A DNA stretch of 64,000 nt from Flabesymbios commensalis (GCA_964017125.1 OZ024902.1:52276309-52340308); one strand, 5' to 3'; counted from the stretch's first letter, positions 10,814-23,435 are shown. Made by a program: numbers and translations. The notes: a model not told the origin generated them from the sequence alone.

Positions 10814-11207
10814 CTGCAACAGTCACTTCTGTAAATTCGTGAAATTTCCGATGGAAATTTTTGCGACATCACAATAATTTATTGTCTCACGAAAAATAAT
10901 TTAAAATCACGTTTCCTCAACCACTATCAGATTTTTCAAAGATGTTTTTTTCGTTTCCAAAATAAAATATGTCACCTCGCGAAAAGAATAGGCGCTCGCG
11001 TAATTTTCTGGCCAGCCAGTATCCATTGAGTTTGTGGAGGATCGCGTGTCCAGGTATAACTCGCGTCCCTCTCGCAGGTGGCCAAGAGTTTTTTTCCCGT
11101 GAAAACACACATTCGTATGCTTCCACCGCCACCATAACCGTGTCGACAAGCCTCTCGCTAACCTACCACTTTCACGCAAACCCCGCCCTTGAGGTCTATA
11201 CGGTGCC

Positions 11208-11271
11208 CTAGCAGCCAGAGTGTCACATGTGCCACTCATTTGAGTGGCACATACGACACTTTGGCTGCTAG
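11208..11271. repeat. 64-bp palindrome
   Basis: CTAGCAGCCAGAGTGTC facing ACACTTTGGCTGCTAG, with ATGTGCCACTCA and TGAGTGGCACAT inside. Confidence 0.9.
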
Positions 11272-12212
11272 ATTTAGAAATTCAGTTGGATCCCTATATT
11301 TTGCTTGTAATATATGTAGTTTATCGTAAATCGTTATGATGTATCTTGTCGATCGTGGTAAATTTATTTTTATTTGGACGCTCAACGCTGTACGCGTCAC
11401 TCTCGTATCGGGTGTGAGATCTGTTGTATTTAACGCTATGCTGTTGTTGCCTCCCATACCCCCCCCCCCCACGAGCGGCATGTGGAGATGGACGCCGCGA
11501 GCCACACATGAAAATCCTGTTAAATTTGGGTCAAGTAGGATGTATGAGGATGCGCAATATAATATAGATCCTGTCAAAAAAACTGAGCCCAACGCACCTT
11601 GTGGGGTGTGGGAATCAAAATCACGTTTTTGTCACCAGAAAATGTTTTCTACGTGTATATCACCCATCAGTTTACGAAGACTATGCACACCATAATTTTT
11701 TTCATATTACATATAAAAAATCTCAAATTTGCTTATGATTTTATTCGCGTGCAACTGTCCCATGGTTTGACAAATTGTCGGTAATTTTGACGTACTGATC
11801 CCAATCGCCATGGTGGTTGACCCGGTAGCGCGATGAATTAAACGTTTGACGTTCAATATGGAAATGTGTTCGTGTGTCAAGGCGTGATATCATTTTTCTC
11901 CCCATATTACGAGGTGTACAGCTGTTTAACTATACAAGGTGTGAAGCATTGCATATTGTCATACAAATAGGACACATGAAATACATTTACATCTATGTAG
12001 AACAAAATTATATGACACCTAAAATAGACCTATCTAGAAAAAAAATCAATTGAAAATAATGCATTTTTTAACAAATGGTTGCTGCATGGTATAACATAAT
12101 TGGCATATTCAGATATTTCATTGACATAGTATAAAGCTATTTTAGACTTATTTTCTCTAAAAAAGATATGTACATAGAAAAGGTTAGTTTTGTAAAATTG
12201 CTCGGGCTCGTA

Positions 12213-12316
12213 ATCTCGTAAGGCCTACAAGTTACGATATATCGTTTGTACTCGAAGATTGGTCGAGATCGCCAGTCCGAAGCCTACGATAATTCGTAAC
12301 TTGTACAAGACTACGA
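12213..12316. repeat. ACAAGTTACGATATATCGT palindrome (worn)
   Basis: CTACAAGTTACGATATATCG, GATTGGTCGAGAT and AGCCTACGATAATTCGTAAC, as in the gene-intron copies near 54.0 and 56.0 kb. Confidence 0.8.
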
Positions 12317-12366
12317 GCTCAGGTTATTATTAAACAATGTACATGATAACTATTTTTAATATCAGG

Positions 12367-12450
12367 CCCAGCAAACACAAAACATTTGTATAACATTTAT
12401 ACAACGACGGTCCAACGTCTTCGCCGTAAGCCGACGTTGTATAAATGTTG
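12367..12450. repeat. AACATTTGTA-type hairpin element, right end lost
   Basis: CCCAGCAAACACAAAACATT start, centre ACGTCTTCGCCGT. It stops at TATAAATGTTGTAG without the outer right arm. Confidence 0.75.
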
Positions 12451-13596
12451 TAGTAAGCCTTAGCCCTTTTGAAAAGTAAGTAGTTGTTACATAAATTTAT
12501 TCGGAAAGTAGACAGTTGCAACTGTCACCTGTTTACGACTATTATGTATGGGCCACAGTCAGCAGTTAGTGCCGTTTATATAAATTTATTATATACATTT
12601 TGTACAACGGCACAATTTATGATTCTTAACACATGTACGTTGAAATGGTGGCAGTTTGATCAATAGTTCATTATTTTATGCAAACTGTCCTACGTCAAAC
12701 GACATGTGATTATATCAGCATATACAACTTTACGCACTTTTATTCAACGTTTCCTTCGACATTTAGTTGAAAAAAGTAGCTACACGACGTAATCATGCAC
12801 CATGCTGTTAAATTGTGTGTTTTACTCCTGAAGATAATCTAGCAGCACGTAGTAATGTCAACATTCACATTAAGTTAATTTGGTTGTAACAAGATACTGA
12901 CATGAACTCAGTCAATTCTCATTAAATTTGCTAAATTAGTTTTATTCGTTAGTAAAACTATTTAATGGAAACCTCCCACGCGAACCGTAACAATAAGAAT
13001 ATCATGTTCTCTACTTCGTTACAGCTTTTTTTCACATGAACTTGTCATTATTAACCAAATTGTCAATTTATAATAAATAAAATATGCCCTCACCTAAGTG
13101 AAATCTGTTATAAACTTACAACTGTTGATTTATTTGCTCTATCTGTTCCTGTCGTATTCACCCGAGTTTTGTTCTTGTCAGCAAAAATAAATAACCGCTG
13201 TAGAAATCCAGGGGCTAGAAATCCACTCTCATCGTAAGGCAGTGTTCTTCAATTTATATAACCTAACTAAGCAGTTAATATCTTGTACGCAACAGTTATA
13301 TACTTCGAGATTCCAGCTTCTGAATATAATCGAGCTCTCCTTCCATGATGAATCGTAAAATCTAAGAGTTTCTTTTCATGCTAACACCAAACGCTGTTTA
13401 CCATGTTTAACTATCGAAAGCTTTAGAAATAAGGCAAAATGATGATCGCTATTGTTTTCGCTTACAAAATATCTATCCTTTGTTTCTAATGAGTAGAGCA
13501 GTATTTGAAAACACGTTCCAACTGACAAGATGCACTGACCATCACTCTACGTTGGCTAATGCGTAGCCATACCGGGATAATTATGCAATGGTACTG

Positions 13597-13687
13597 CCCA
13601 GCGAACACAAAACATTTGTTTAACATTTGTACAACGTCGGGCCAACGTCTTCGATGTTGGTCCAACATTATACAAATGTTTGCTGGG
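13597..13687. repeat. AACATTTGTA-type hairpin element, shortened right arm
   Basis: CCCAGCGAACACAAAAC start. The right arm jumps from ACAAATGTT straight to TGCTGGG. Confidence 0.8.
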
Positions 13688-13818
13688 TGCTGCTTGCCGT
13701 CTGCAGTTTGCCTTTTGCAGAAGAGTTTGGCATTTAGTGTTAAAAAAGTGTTTCCTCAACATTATGTTCCGGGCACTCGCAGTACGTGGCTACGAGTTGA
13801 ACGCAGTCAGTGGTGATA

Positions 13819-13920
13819 CCCAACAAAAACGACACGTTAGACCAATGCTGCACCGATGTTGGTTCATCGTCTACGACGCTGGGACAACATCAGCCCATTA
13901 TTGGGCGAACGCCTCGTGTA
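13819..13920. repeat. CAGCGTC-type hairpin element
   Basis: CCCAACAAAAACGACACG to GGGCGAACGCCTCGTGTA, centre CATCGTCTACGACGCTGG. Confidence 0.7.
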
Positions 13921-14111
13921 GGTAGTATTAAAACACACCACTACATTATTTTATTTGTCCGACCACTGCATTCTAAGCAGGGAGTTATTGTTGACGTAGT
14001 AGAGATCCATTATAATGGTAGGCCTATGGTATTAAAATCAGTCAGGTGTGACAGAGCTGTTGATTATGAGGGATCCTCATTATGGTCGGATATGTTTTAA
14101 GTCAGTTAAAA

Positions 14112-14199
14112 CCCTCGGAGCTCTAGATTCTTAGCTGTAAGAAAGGCACGACCTTCGGCCTCGACCCTTTAAACAGCTAAGAATGAAGAGCTCCTCGGG
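14112..14199. repeat. Hairpin with CTCGGAGCTC arms
   Basis: ACCCTCGGAGCTCTAGATTC and TTAGCTGT facing ACAGCTAAGAATGAAGAGCT and CCTCGGG. No other copy seen. Confidence 0.75.
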
Positions 14200-14628
14200 C
14201 TTTATCCTATACGTAGTGGTGGTGGGACTCCTGAATGTGCAGTCTGGTATTAAAAACGTCGTGTTTCCAGTCGACGGAGCCCTCGCCAGAGGGTGAGGCC
14301 AGCGAATCGAGGTGGTTTTAATGAAACCACTTTCGTGACACGTTTTCCTGCACACCTGCTAACACTTTGACGAGCTCGGTGAATGTTTTCTTTGGATATA
14401 ATTTAGAAAAGCTTTTGACGGCTTTTTCTCGCCTACGTTCAAGAATGTAGTTTTTGTGCTGGGTCTGGGAAACGTGACAGCGCCAACGATATTGTGTTTA
14501 CTCTAAGATCATTCTTTCTGAGTAACGTAACAATGCTATATGCTTTTGCCAGAGATATTCATAGGATACCTATGTAAAAATTAACTACGTAAAAACATCG
14601 TAACTTTTTTTATCAATCCATTAGATAT

Positions 14629-14734
14629 CCTCAGCAAACACGGGACGTTGACCAAATGCTGAATCATTGTTGGCCCATCGCGACGCTGGTCCAACAATGA
14701 TTCAGCATTGGGTCAACGTCCCGTGTTTGCTGGG
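14629..14734. repeat. CAGCGTC-type hairpin element, well preserved
   Basis: The arms AACACGGGACGTTGACC...GCTGAATCATTGTTGG and their complement pair almost base for base, ending TGCTGGG. Confidence 0.9.
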
Positions 14735-16639
14735 ATGCCGCTCTCTGAACGTGGACATCGCTCGTGAAAAATTGCAATCAAGCGTGTTTTTTTGTGAAAA
14801 AAATCATCAGCAATTAGCAACCACCAAGACAAACAACACGGAGGAAAAAGTGTTGATCAATCAACGTCTCCATGGAATGCGCCTGGTGGGCCATATTACA
14901 AAGTGTGAACACTTTCGCTGCAGGATTATCAAAATTTAAAAATTATCTATCATTCATAGAGTAGTTTACAAATAACTTGCTCTGACTAAAATCACATTTA
15001 AAGTCGTTCCCTATACCGAAATAATATCGGTTATGTAGTAAACGACACCGTTGTTAAGACGCACACGTATTTGAACCTAGGGCTGCCGTCGAGATTTCTC
15101 TATGAAAAATGATGAAAGGCACTTCGAAAAAAATGCATTTATCTTCTATCTGCCCACCCATTGGATTCTGAAAGAGAGGCTTTAATACAAGGAAATAATT
15201 TTCAACAACCAGAAAGACACTGTACTGTTTTTTCTTGCATTTTTGTTTTAAATATTTTTCTAGCCAGAGATCACAATCATATAGCAACATTGTTAATGGA
15301 ATGTTAATTTGTTTCACTTCATATCACACTATAGCACTGGCTCTGAAATGACATAAATTCAACGTTTTTTTGTTTCGCGAACATGATGCTCAAAGGGTGG
15401 ATCCCGAAAGCCCTCCAGTCTCCGCAGTATTACACGCTTTGTCGATCCATCCACCGTTATCCAGACGATAAAGCTCTGGCTTATCACCGGCTCAACGCTG
15501 GGCCTGCGTCCTAGACGCAGGCCCAGCGTTGAGCCGGTGTTAAGCCAGCAATTCGTGTCAGGGCCTGGGGTCCACCAGAAATCCCTTGTTCTCGACATCC
15601 CTCAAAGGCCGAGATCCATACTCACCTTTCCGGGCCGGGCGGGTTTTAGTCTCCATGAGTGCCTTTCGAAAAAACTTTCCGCGCCCAGGACACAATTTGC
15701 GCTGTATTTGAAACCTTTGTTTCGACAGCATCGATCAAAAAGCGAACGATCATAGTTATTATAAATTAGATAAGCGGACATAAATATTTAGTGAAATAAT
15801 TTACTTAAATAGGGCATAGAAACTTTATAACGGACTAATTTCTATTCAATTATCATAAGTTATCATAAATGTAAGAATATTACAATTCACTGATAAAATA
15901 AAACCCACTGTTATATAAATATATTTATATCATTTGTATTGCAAATAATATCTGTCGGATATTTGTTACATATTACACACTACGAATGACAGGCGAATCT
16001 GAAAATTGTCCCGTCCATAAATATGAAAAAATCGGATGGCTGGGCTATTTCAACGCAGATTTGATTTAGTTACATCCCTGTTCTGCGATTCAAATTGTAC
16101 TGGCTAGATCAGATTAGACCAGTCTGGTCGTTGTTACTTTACAATTAAGTGAAGCTTCGGCGAGCTCTTCTTGTGCTTTGGGCAAATTGTTATTTCACTA
16201 CAGATCCCCCCTCCCCCCATGAAACAAGGAAAAGATGAAACGGCAAAATGTAAAGCTAATGCGAAGATGCCTTAAAGTAACGTCACACCACATCACCATT
16301 AGTGTTTGTTCTTGGTCTACAAGCTGCAGAAAAATGTTAGGCCATTGTTGTACATAGTTTGGTCATTGGCGTGCAAAAAATTAGTTTTTAGCTACTTAAA
16401 CACCAGGCACAGTGAGAGACGCCTCCTATATCATGCGAGGTTCGCGGGTTTCCTATAGAACGTCGTTATTTCACGGACCTCAAAGGAAGCCGACATAATG
16501 AGACGACCTACACACGTGATTTTTATCTCTTTTGTTTGTCTTGGTTGATTGATGAACAAATTAAGGTAATGTTGCAGAACGCTGCTTGGTGTGGATATTA
16601 TGTAACCAGCAAAAGTTTATGCACGAAATGTTAGGCCTA
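14735..16639. other. Intergenic 3' of the LINE
   Basis: Only the perfect hairpin at 15485 is recognised. The rest is AT-rich unique sequence. Confidence 0.5.
15485..15539. repeat. Perfect 26-bp-arm CAGCGTC-like hairpin
   Basis: Arms of 26 bases with no mismatch around a 3-base loop, beginning CACCGGCTCAACGCTGGG. The centre reads CTGCGTC, not the usual CAGCGTC, and the arm is matched to it. Confidence 0.9.
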
Positions 16640-19600
16640 CCATGTTTATGTTTATTTGTTTATTTGACTTTCAGTTAAAAACATGCAAAAATGGTACATT
16701 ATAATTATTATTATCATTTTTTGAACATGTTATTAACTTTGGTTGACGGGAACAGGTCGAGACGACCTCTACAATGCCTGTCAACCATATAAGTGAATTA
16801 AAGTTATAGAATAAAATAATATCCATTGTTTAAAATAGCAATAGCAATTTAAAAATGTACATAGTATAGATTATAAATTTTACGATTTGTACACATAAAA
16901 TAAAATAACCGACAATTCTCTGTCATCTGTTTCCCGCACCAAAACCAGAGATAAAATACCTACACTGTGCTCTACACCGTGTAGCAAAAAAGGACACTCT
17001 GGAAAGCGTAGAAACCTAATTAAAACCTCTAAATGCTTTAGTTGTCTATTATATCAAAGGACATACAACTAGGATATGTGAAAAGGGAAAACAGTAAAAA
17101 CTTATGGCACTCTTAATTTTAACATAGGCCTACATACATCCCTAAATAAAAGTAATACTATAAACCTAGAATACATCTACTGACGTCAGCTCATATAGCC
17201 GTCGCGCAGCCGAAATATGCTGAGTGGTACCACATATGCAATATTAGACTGGAGGAAAAACAATCCCAAACTCAAGAAGTAAATCAGTTGATTAGAGATC
17301 TTTGAAATTCAGCATAAGGACCCACCTGGTCTGAAAACAAAGGCGACTGAAAAAATCACTAAACCTCAAATTAAAAAATAAAAAAATAAAAAATAATAAT
17401 AATTTAGAGGGGAACAGCCATCCATGCCATGTGGTAATACTCTAAGTCAGATCATGACAAGCGTGATCATGTAGAGTGATGTCGGTCTGCTCCGAACAGT
17501 ATCAGAGACTGTCTCCGGCCTGAATTCGAGCCAGACAGACAACACAATGCAACATTCGCAGATTATCGTTCATAGGTCGATCACTTAAGGTGCCATTGGT
17601 GCTAAATATATAGCTATATATTCAATACACAAGTATAAGTAAGGCGGGGCGGTTTGTCATCTGCCAACACATGCGTTTCGACAACGGAGCCCTCCGTCCC
17701 TAGTCATGAGTGGCTGGTGACAGCTCAAATAGCCGTCTCACAGCCGATTCAAATTGCACAGGTAGTTTAAGACACAAAATGTTCCGCTATATTCGACAAT
17801 TCACACAAGCACAAGCCAGGCTCCAGGTACATCGATTATTCACATCAAATAAGTTTACCATGGCGAGATATAATTCATTCAGGTTCTTCTTAAAAATCTG
17901 CAAGCTACTAGCATCTCGGATAACAAAAGGTAAAGTGTTCCATAAGCGAGCAGTGCGATAAAAATAAGTACATTGGAACTGAACAGTCTTGCACAGAGGT
18001 AATTTGAATAGAACACCCTGTTGAGCAGATCTGAGGCCATTATGCGGACAAGCTAACTCAAAATTACTAGAGTAATCACAAGATAGTTTACCGTGAAGGT
18101 AGCTGTATAAAAAACACAAGTCGATTATTTCTCGACGGAAGCACAAAGGCAAGATAGATAATGCTGTGCATCTTTCGTGATAGGGTGAAACATAATCATT
18201 GAGAATAAATTTTGAAGCTTGACGTTGCACCCGTTCTAATTTGATTATGTCTTTAACATGATTGGGACTCCACATCGGACTACAGTACTCAAGAATACTT
18301 CTGACATGGGCCAAATATAATTGGCGCTTAACATCAATGGGGCTATTAAAGCCAACAGAACGTTTTATCATTCCTACCATAGAATGGGCTTTTGATGAAA
18401 CAGTTTTCACATTCTCACACCAAGATAATTTACTAGTGATGGTTATTCCAAGATCATTAAATTCAGTTACTCTAGATAAGATATTATTATCAATGGAGTA
18501 GTCAAAATCTATTTTTACTTTACGGCATATCGACATGAATTTACATTTTGATATGTTGAAGTTCATTCTCCAAATTTTGCTCCACAGAAACAGAGCATTA
18601 AGATCATTCTGAAGGGAAAGTACATCTTGTCTTGACTTTATATTTCGATAAAGTTTGGCATCGTCAGCATATAATTTCATAAATGATGTACAAACATCGC
18701 AGATATCATTTATGTATAAAACAAATAATAGTGGTCCAATAATGGAACCTTGCGGTACACCTGATGTTACAGGTAAAGGTGATGATACCTGACCTTCTAT
18801 CATAACTGACTGATACCGACCTTGCAGATAATTTTCAATCCACTGCAATAAGTTACTGCCAAAGCCAAATGTTTTAAGCTTGTGAACTATCAGGTCATGC
18901 GGTACAGAATCAAAGGCTTTAGCAAAGTCAAGAAAGATAATGTCTGTTTGACTTCCAGAGTCTAAATTTCTACTGATATCAGAATATGTATCAATTAGTT
19001 GTGTGGTAGTAGAGCGATGTTTCATAAAACCATGTTGAGCCGAATTAATTTGTGGACTGACAACCGGATAAATGTGATTAAATACAAGTCGTTCCATAAC
19101 TTTACTCACACTGTTGAGAAGTGATATTGGTCTGTAATTATCAACTTTGCATTTCTTGCCTTTTTTGTGAATTGGTACAACATTTGAATACTTCCACACT
19201 TCAGGTAATGTACAAGTTGACATACTGAGGTTAAACAGTGTGGTTAGAGAGGGGGCTAATTCATCGGCACACTCTCTCAACACCTTTAGGGGTATGTCAT
19301 CGGGACCAGAGCCTTTGTTAACATCTAACCCTTTCAGTACATTGATTACATCAATTTCAGAAAAAACTATATTAGCAAGCATGTTTTCTGACTTAACTGA
19401 AACAGCAGGTAGAACAGTTCCTGTTTTTGGAGTGGAAAATACAGAGTGAAAGTAATCATTAAACATTTTTGCTTTATCAGCGGCGTCAGTGACATCGTTT
19501 TGGCCATCAGATACCACTGCAGGTATTTGGCGAGAATTGGTGTTCAGACGACAAAATGTCCAGAAGCGCTTAGCATTATTCTTCAGTGATAGGGCTAGAT

Positions 19601-20722
19601 CAGACATAAAACTGTTACGTTTATCTCTGAGCATTAGTTTTAATTTGTTTCGCAAATATTTAAATTTGTTCCACATCTGTACATTGTTTGTTCGTTTAGC
19701 TGCAGCCCAAGCAGTGTGTTTACAGTTATGCATGTGTCGTACTTCACCATCCATCCATGGATGTTTAGAACTATTTTTCACTGGTACCCGTGGTATACAT
19801 TGATTAATATGTTCAGTGACTGTTGAGCTCCAGATGGACCAAGCTTCGTTCATATGGGTAGAATGATTTAGTGAAGTATTGAGGGACCTATTACTATTTG
19901 TAATCAGTGATCGCAGAGCACTAAAATCAGCTTGTATAAAATTATACACTACTCTGGGTATTTTTCGTTTGTTGCAGCCAGAAAAATTGAGTTTAAACGT
20001 AAGTATTGAATGGTCTGTATCAAAGTCGATGGGACATTCGACGGGCTCGTCCACTAGATTTGGCTCAGTAGTGAACACCAAATCAAGAAGACTGCCATGC
20101 TTATTTGAAATTACGTTATTCATCTGAAAGAGGGAGTTCTCTGTTATCATATTACAAAATGAATTGCCAGATTCAGACTTTGACGAGTAATTAGACCAGT
20201 CAATATTTCGCATGTTAAAATCACCCAGTAAGCAAACGTTTTTAAAGTTGGATGTAGCTGCTTTTAGTAAAGGAGAAACGTTACATATAAATTGTGATAC
20301 ATCTCCATTAGGTGGCTTATATGCGAGAATGAACAGAATTTTACTTTGATTGTTCGGTTTAACTTCACACACAACAATCTCTTCTTGAGGTTCCAAGTCA
20401 TGACGTCGACAGGATGATATGTTGTTATTTACACATAAGGCTACACCGCCACCGATTTTATCACTCAAAATATCATGCCTGTCTCGTCTGTACACACTAT
20501 AATTTGGGTGCATGAGCTCACTGTCATTCACCTTGCTGTCTAGCCATGTCTCTGTAATGGCAACAATGTCAAATCTACCCAAAGTGACAGCGTCTTTCAG
20601 TTGGTGAAGTTTATTTCTGTTCTTTGACACAGATTTGACGCTTCTCGCGTTAAGGTATAATACAGAAGTTCGGCCAGGGACCCTTTGAGCTCCAAATCGC
20701 GTACAGAAATTCTGCGAGCAGA
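16640..20722 (-). mobile_element. CR1/Jockey-group LINE, probably 5'-truncated
   Basis: Covers ORF2 plus a 3' UTR of about 1.15 kb. On the minus strand the UTR has GGACGGAGGGCTCCG...GAAACGC (plus strand about 17670-17705), like the stem motif in many CR1-group 3' UTRs. It also has a stem GGTTGAC...GTCAACC (plus 16741-16786) and a terminal CAAATAAACAAATAAACA tail at about 16640-16665. The 5' side stops at a poly-T/poly-A run near 20722. The exact ends and any target duplication were not resolved. Confidence 0.7.
17787..20630 (-). CDS. LINE ORF2: AP endonuclease and reverse transcriptase
   Basis: An uninterrupted 947-residue frame. The N-terminus is an AP-endonuclease domain (LNARSV just upstream, then FDIVAITETWLDS at about residues 20-35, GGGVALCV near 65 and LLGDFNMRNIDW near 135). 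The middle is a reverse transcriptase: NYRPISLLNSVSKVMER, QHGFMKHRSTTTQL, FLDFAKAFDSVPH, SGVPQGSIIGPLLF and the catalytic YADD box. The C-terminus has the YFYRTARLWNTLP segment common in CR1/Jockey-group LINEs. The family nicks target DNA and primes reverse transcription there. The frame stays open upstream of the first marked start to about 20720, which restores the start of the endonuclease domain. No ORF1 is visible, so the copy is probably 5'-truncated. Lack of stops suggests a young insertion. Confidence 0.92.
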   Translation of the reverse strand: MSKNRNKLHQLKDAVTLGRFDIVAITETWLDSKVNDSELMHPNYSVYRRDRHDILSDKIGGGVALCVNNNISSCRRHDLEPQEEIVVCEVKPNNQSKILFILAYKPPNGDVSQFICNVSPLLKAATSNFKNVCLLGDFNMRNIDWSNYSSKSESGNSFCNMITENSLFQMNNVISNKHGSLLDLVFTTEPNLVDEPVECPIDFDTDHSILTFKLNFSGCNKRKIPRVVYNFIQADFSALRSLITNSNRSLNTSLNHSTHMNEAWSIWSSTVTEHINQCIPRVPVKNSSKHPWMDGEVRHMHNCKHTAWAAAKRTNNVQMWNKFKYLRNKLKLMLRDKRNSFMSDLALSLKNNAKRFWTFCRLNTNSRQIPAVVSDGQNDVTDAADKAKMFNDYFHSVFSTPKTGTVLPAVSVKSENMLANIVFSEIDVINVLKGLDVNKGSGPDDIPLKVLRECADELAPSLTTLFNLSMSTCTLPEVWKYSNVVPIHKKGKKCKVDNYRPISLLNSVSKVMERLVFNHIYPVVSPQINSAQHGFMKHRSTTTQLIDTYSDISRNLDSGSQTDIIFLDFAKAFDSVPHDLIVHKLKTFGFGSNLLQWIENYLQGRYQSVMIEGQVSSPLPVTSGVPQGSIIGPLLFVLYINDICDVCTSFMKLYADDAKLYRNIKSRQDVLSLQNDLNALFLWSKIWRMNFNISKCKFMSICRKVKIDFDYSIDNNILSRVTEFNDLGITITSKLSWCENVKTVSSKAHSMVGMIKRSVGFNSPIDVKRQLYLAHVRSILEYCSPMWSPNHVKDIIKLERVQRQASKFILNDYVSPYHERCTALSILPLCFRREIIDLCFLYSYLHGKLSCDYSSNFELACPHNGLRSAQQGVLFKLPLCKTVQFQCTYFYRTARLWNTLPFVIRDASSLQIFKKNLNELYLAMVNLFDVNNRCTWSLACACVNCRI

Positions 20723-21252
20723 AAAAAAAAAACTTTCGGCAGAACTTTGGATCAACAAAATAAAAGTTAAATTAAATTTTAAAACTATTATATTAGACTT
20801 ATAATAAACTAGGTCTAAAAACTATAGTTTCTTGCGTCAAACATAAATGTATTTGTCATTAGCTTGTTGTGTGTAGTGGGTGAGGGATGTATTATCGCTC
20901 AATGTACTATACTGTACACATTCACAAATATTCAAAATACACACATTTACAAACTGGTCTCTTTTGCACACAATATACTGTTATAAACTATATCTTGAAT
21001 GCGAGAGAAATATACACTTATCTTTGATGTAGCTTTATGAAATATTCATAAAAATGTGAAATATCGTGAGCAGAAAACATCACCGTTCGTGCCGTGTGAC
21101 GTCACCATCATCATATACACGCTACTCTGCTTTTTGGAAATATAAAGCAACACACACACGAGTATCGTTACTAAATGACTTATATTTTGTTCGTTAATTC
21201 CGATAATAATCATTAGGAAAATTCACAGAACACGTCATTGTAAAAAAAAAAG

Positions 21253-21572
21253 GAATGGGGTTTTAGGGCACCTTTGTGAAAATATTGGTTAAACTGGGCC
21301 AAGAGAACCTCTCGCGGATCATGAGGATGGTGAGATGAATGAGATGACACTGCCGTCCAGACACAGGATTAGAAACTCGAGCCCTAGCGGTCTGAGGTCG
21401 CCGAGGACGTTATCTCTCGGCCACGGAGGCTCCCCACAAAACTGAAAATTTAGAAGTAAGCGGAGAAGAAACATTTTGGTTCTTTGATACTTTAATGCCA
21501 GAGCGTGAGGGCGAGCCCGCGATCTCCAACTTTCTAAGCAGGCAGCTTTAACCACTGCACCATGCCCCCACC
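21253..21572 (-). mobile_element. SINE with two tRNA-like heads, second copy
   Basis: Same order as the copy near 1.0-1.3 kb: head 1 with GGTGCAGTGGTTAAAGCTGC, head 2 with GCCTCCGTGGCCGAGAG, then the GGCCCAGTTTAACC tail and an oligo(A) end (poly-T on the minus strand's complement at 21242-21251). Divergence between the copies is moderate. Confidence 0.7.
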
Positions 21573-21592
21573 AACAAATGTCATTGTAATTT

Positions 21593-21701
21593 CCTAGCTA
21601 ACACAAAACTTTTGCATAACATGTGTGCAACATCAGCCCAACGTCTTCGACGTTGGCCCAACATGGTACAAATGTTACACAAATGTTTTGTGTTTACTGA
21701 G
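21593..21701. repeat. AACATTTGTA-type hairpin element
   Basis: CCTAGCTAACACAAAAC to GTTTTGTGTTTACTGAG, centre ACGTCTTCGACGT. Confidence 0.85.
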
Positions 21702-22263
21702 TTACACTTCGAATATTTCGCTGAACTGACATCACTTTACTCGGCCATATACAAAACACTTAGATCATCGAGCTTCGTCACATAAACGTTTTTTTTCATT
21801 CATTAATTTTGAATTATTTAAAGTAAAAAACGACAAAGGAAATGATACTAAGCGAAATTGGGCCAGAATATCCTACCGATAAAGACTAACCAATAGTAAA
21901 TGAATATTCGGTACTGTGATTGGCTCCCTTAATACTGAAGAGGGGGCTATGAATAATAAATATGAAACTCCCCCCTTCTACCCTCTTGGAAAAGCGTCAT
22001 ACCAGTGAATAAAAATGCTTATAAGAGGAAATAAAGTTCAAAATCTCAGAAACAGCGAGTGCAGTGTATATAATTATAAAAGTTAGCTCAGGTGCTGGCA
22101 AAGGGAAATGCACTGATTTCTGAAAATAAAAACACGAATAGAATCAGCATGTGGCGTCATTTCACGAACAAGTTCATAGGAACTCCGTTATCACAAAAAC
22201 GCTGGTTCAATGCTGGGGTCAATGTTTAACCATTGTCATGCTGAATTGTTTCAATTGTATTAT

Positions 22264-22315
22264 TCGTCATTTGAAGCTAGAATTGCCAACGCAATTTCCA
22301 TCTTCAAATGACGAA
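22264..22315. repeat. Short palindrome
   Basis: TCGTCATTTGAAGCTAGAAT facing ATTTCCATCTTCAAATGACGA (last base aside). Confidence 0.75.
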
Positions 22316-22789
22316 AAATATAGATATTTTTCGAAAATATACATCTTCTAAGTTGAATTATTTGACTAACTGAACATCTATCACAAACTATATTATCCAT
22401 TTCAGTGACATATTATTTGGCTTAAAATATGCTTAAAACCTTATATATCCGGGTCTAGTAGGACAAGGATTAGGACGTTGGCTCGAGATTGAGCCAGTAC
22501 TGGCCAGTACTGGTCTTGCGTGAGCTAAAAACAGATTGACCTGAAAGTTAGCAACCATCTGTGAATGGCATGTATTGCCCTCGCAAACAAAGGGTCACCC
22601 TTAGGTCTCCCGTCCAACTGGGATTAAAACAATTAATTCACCGTCTGTCCTTATACAGTTATATGGATCGATTTACATGCATGCTACTTTGATACCACGG
22701 ACATTAAAACATCTTTTAATAACATAGACACTTATTTAATTATTGTTATATGACCATAGTGTTATGTGATAGTGGTCCAAGTATTATGC

Positions 22790-22865
22790 CATGCATAGAC
22801 AAAATGTAGTATCTCTTCACTTCCCAAGTATAAAGATACTGCCTTTTGGCTTTGCAGAGCAGTAT
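22790..22865. repeat. GCAGTAACTGCTTAC hairpin element (worn)
   Basis: AGACAAAATGTAGTATC facing GATACTGCCTTTTGGCTTTG. Confidence 0.65.
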
Positions 22866-23435
22866 AATTGTGCTCTACTACTTGATGAATTCAGGGTCAC
22901 TTAATTATTACAGTTGACAGAAAGTCATCCAGTTGGTATATGCACGATTTAGCCTATTTCTACGCAAGAATTTGATTAATTCCTCGATGGTATCTGGCAA
23001 TAATTTTCTGTATTTAACGAGACAGCCTGTCGTAAACTTAGTTAAACATCTAAAAATCGCTTCATTAAATTGTGATTAACGACTTTATTATCCCTTTCAA
23101 GCACTCTACAATAAGAATCCAAAGTGTAGTTACATGTACCACATAAATATTGGGATGGTATAAAATTACCAATTAAATGTGCACGGTGGGGGTAGGGGCA
23201 TTTTAGACTTATTATTCAGGTTGGCAAATCAAAATAGCTCACTCGCTGATTCATCATTCCTATCATTGCCTGCACAGATTTTAGTGTACGTATTTTGCAT
23301 CTGCGCGCCGTAAAACTAATGGTGGCAGAAGATTTCCTTAGAAAAAACACACTAAAAATAAAGGTAAAGGAATAACGACTCCCCAGGTGAAGTGTTGGCG
23401 ACGACGGGCTTGTTCCGGTTATGATACATTTAAAA

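Larger units (their letters stand above)
9691..14110. other. Intergenic with hairpin elements
   Basis: Outside the listed repeats I find no exon-like frame. A poly-C run (11461-11470) breaks an otherwise open frame at 11336-11695 that has no recognisable domain. Confidence 0.45.
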
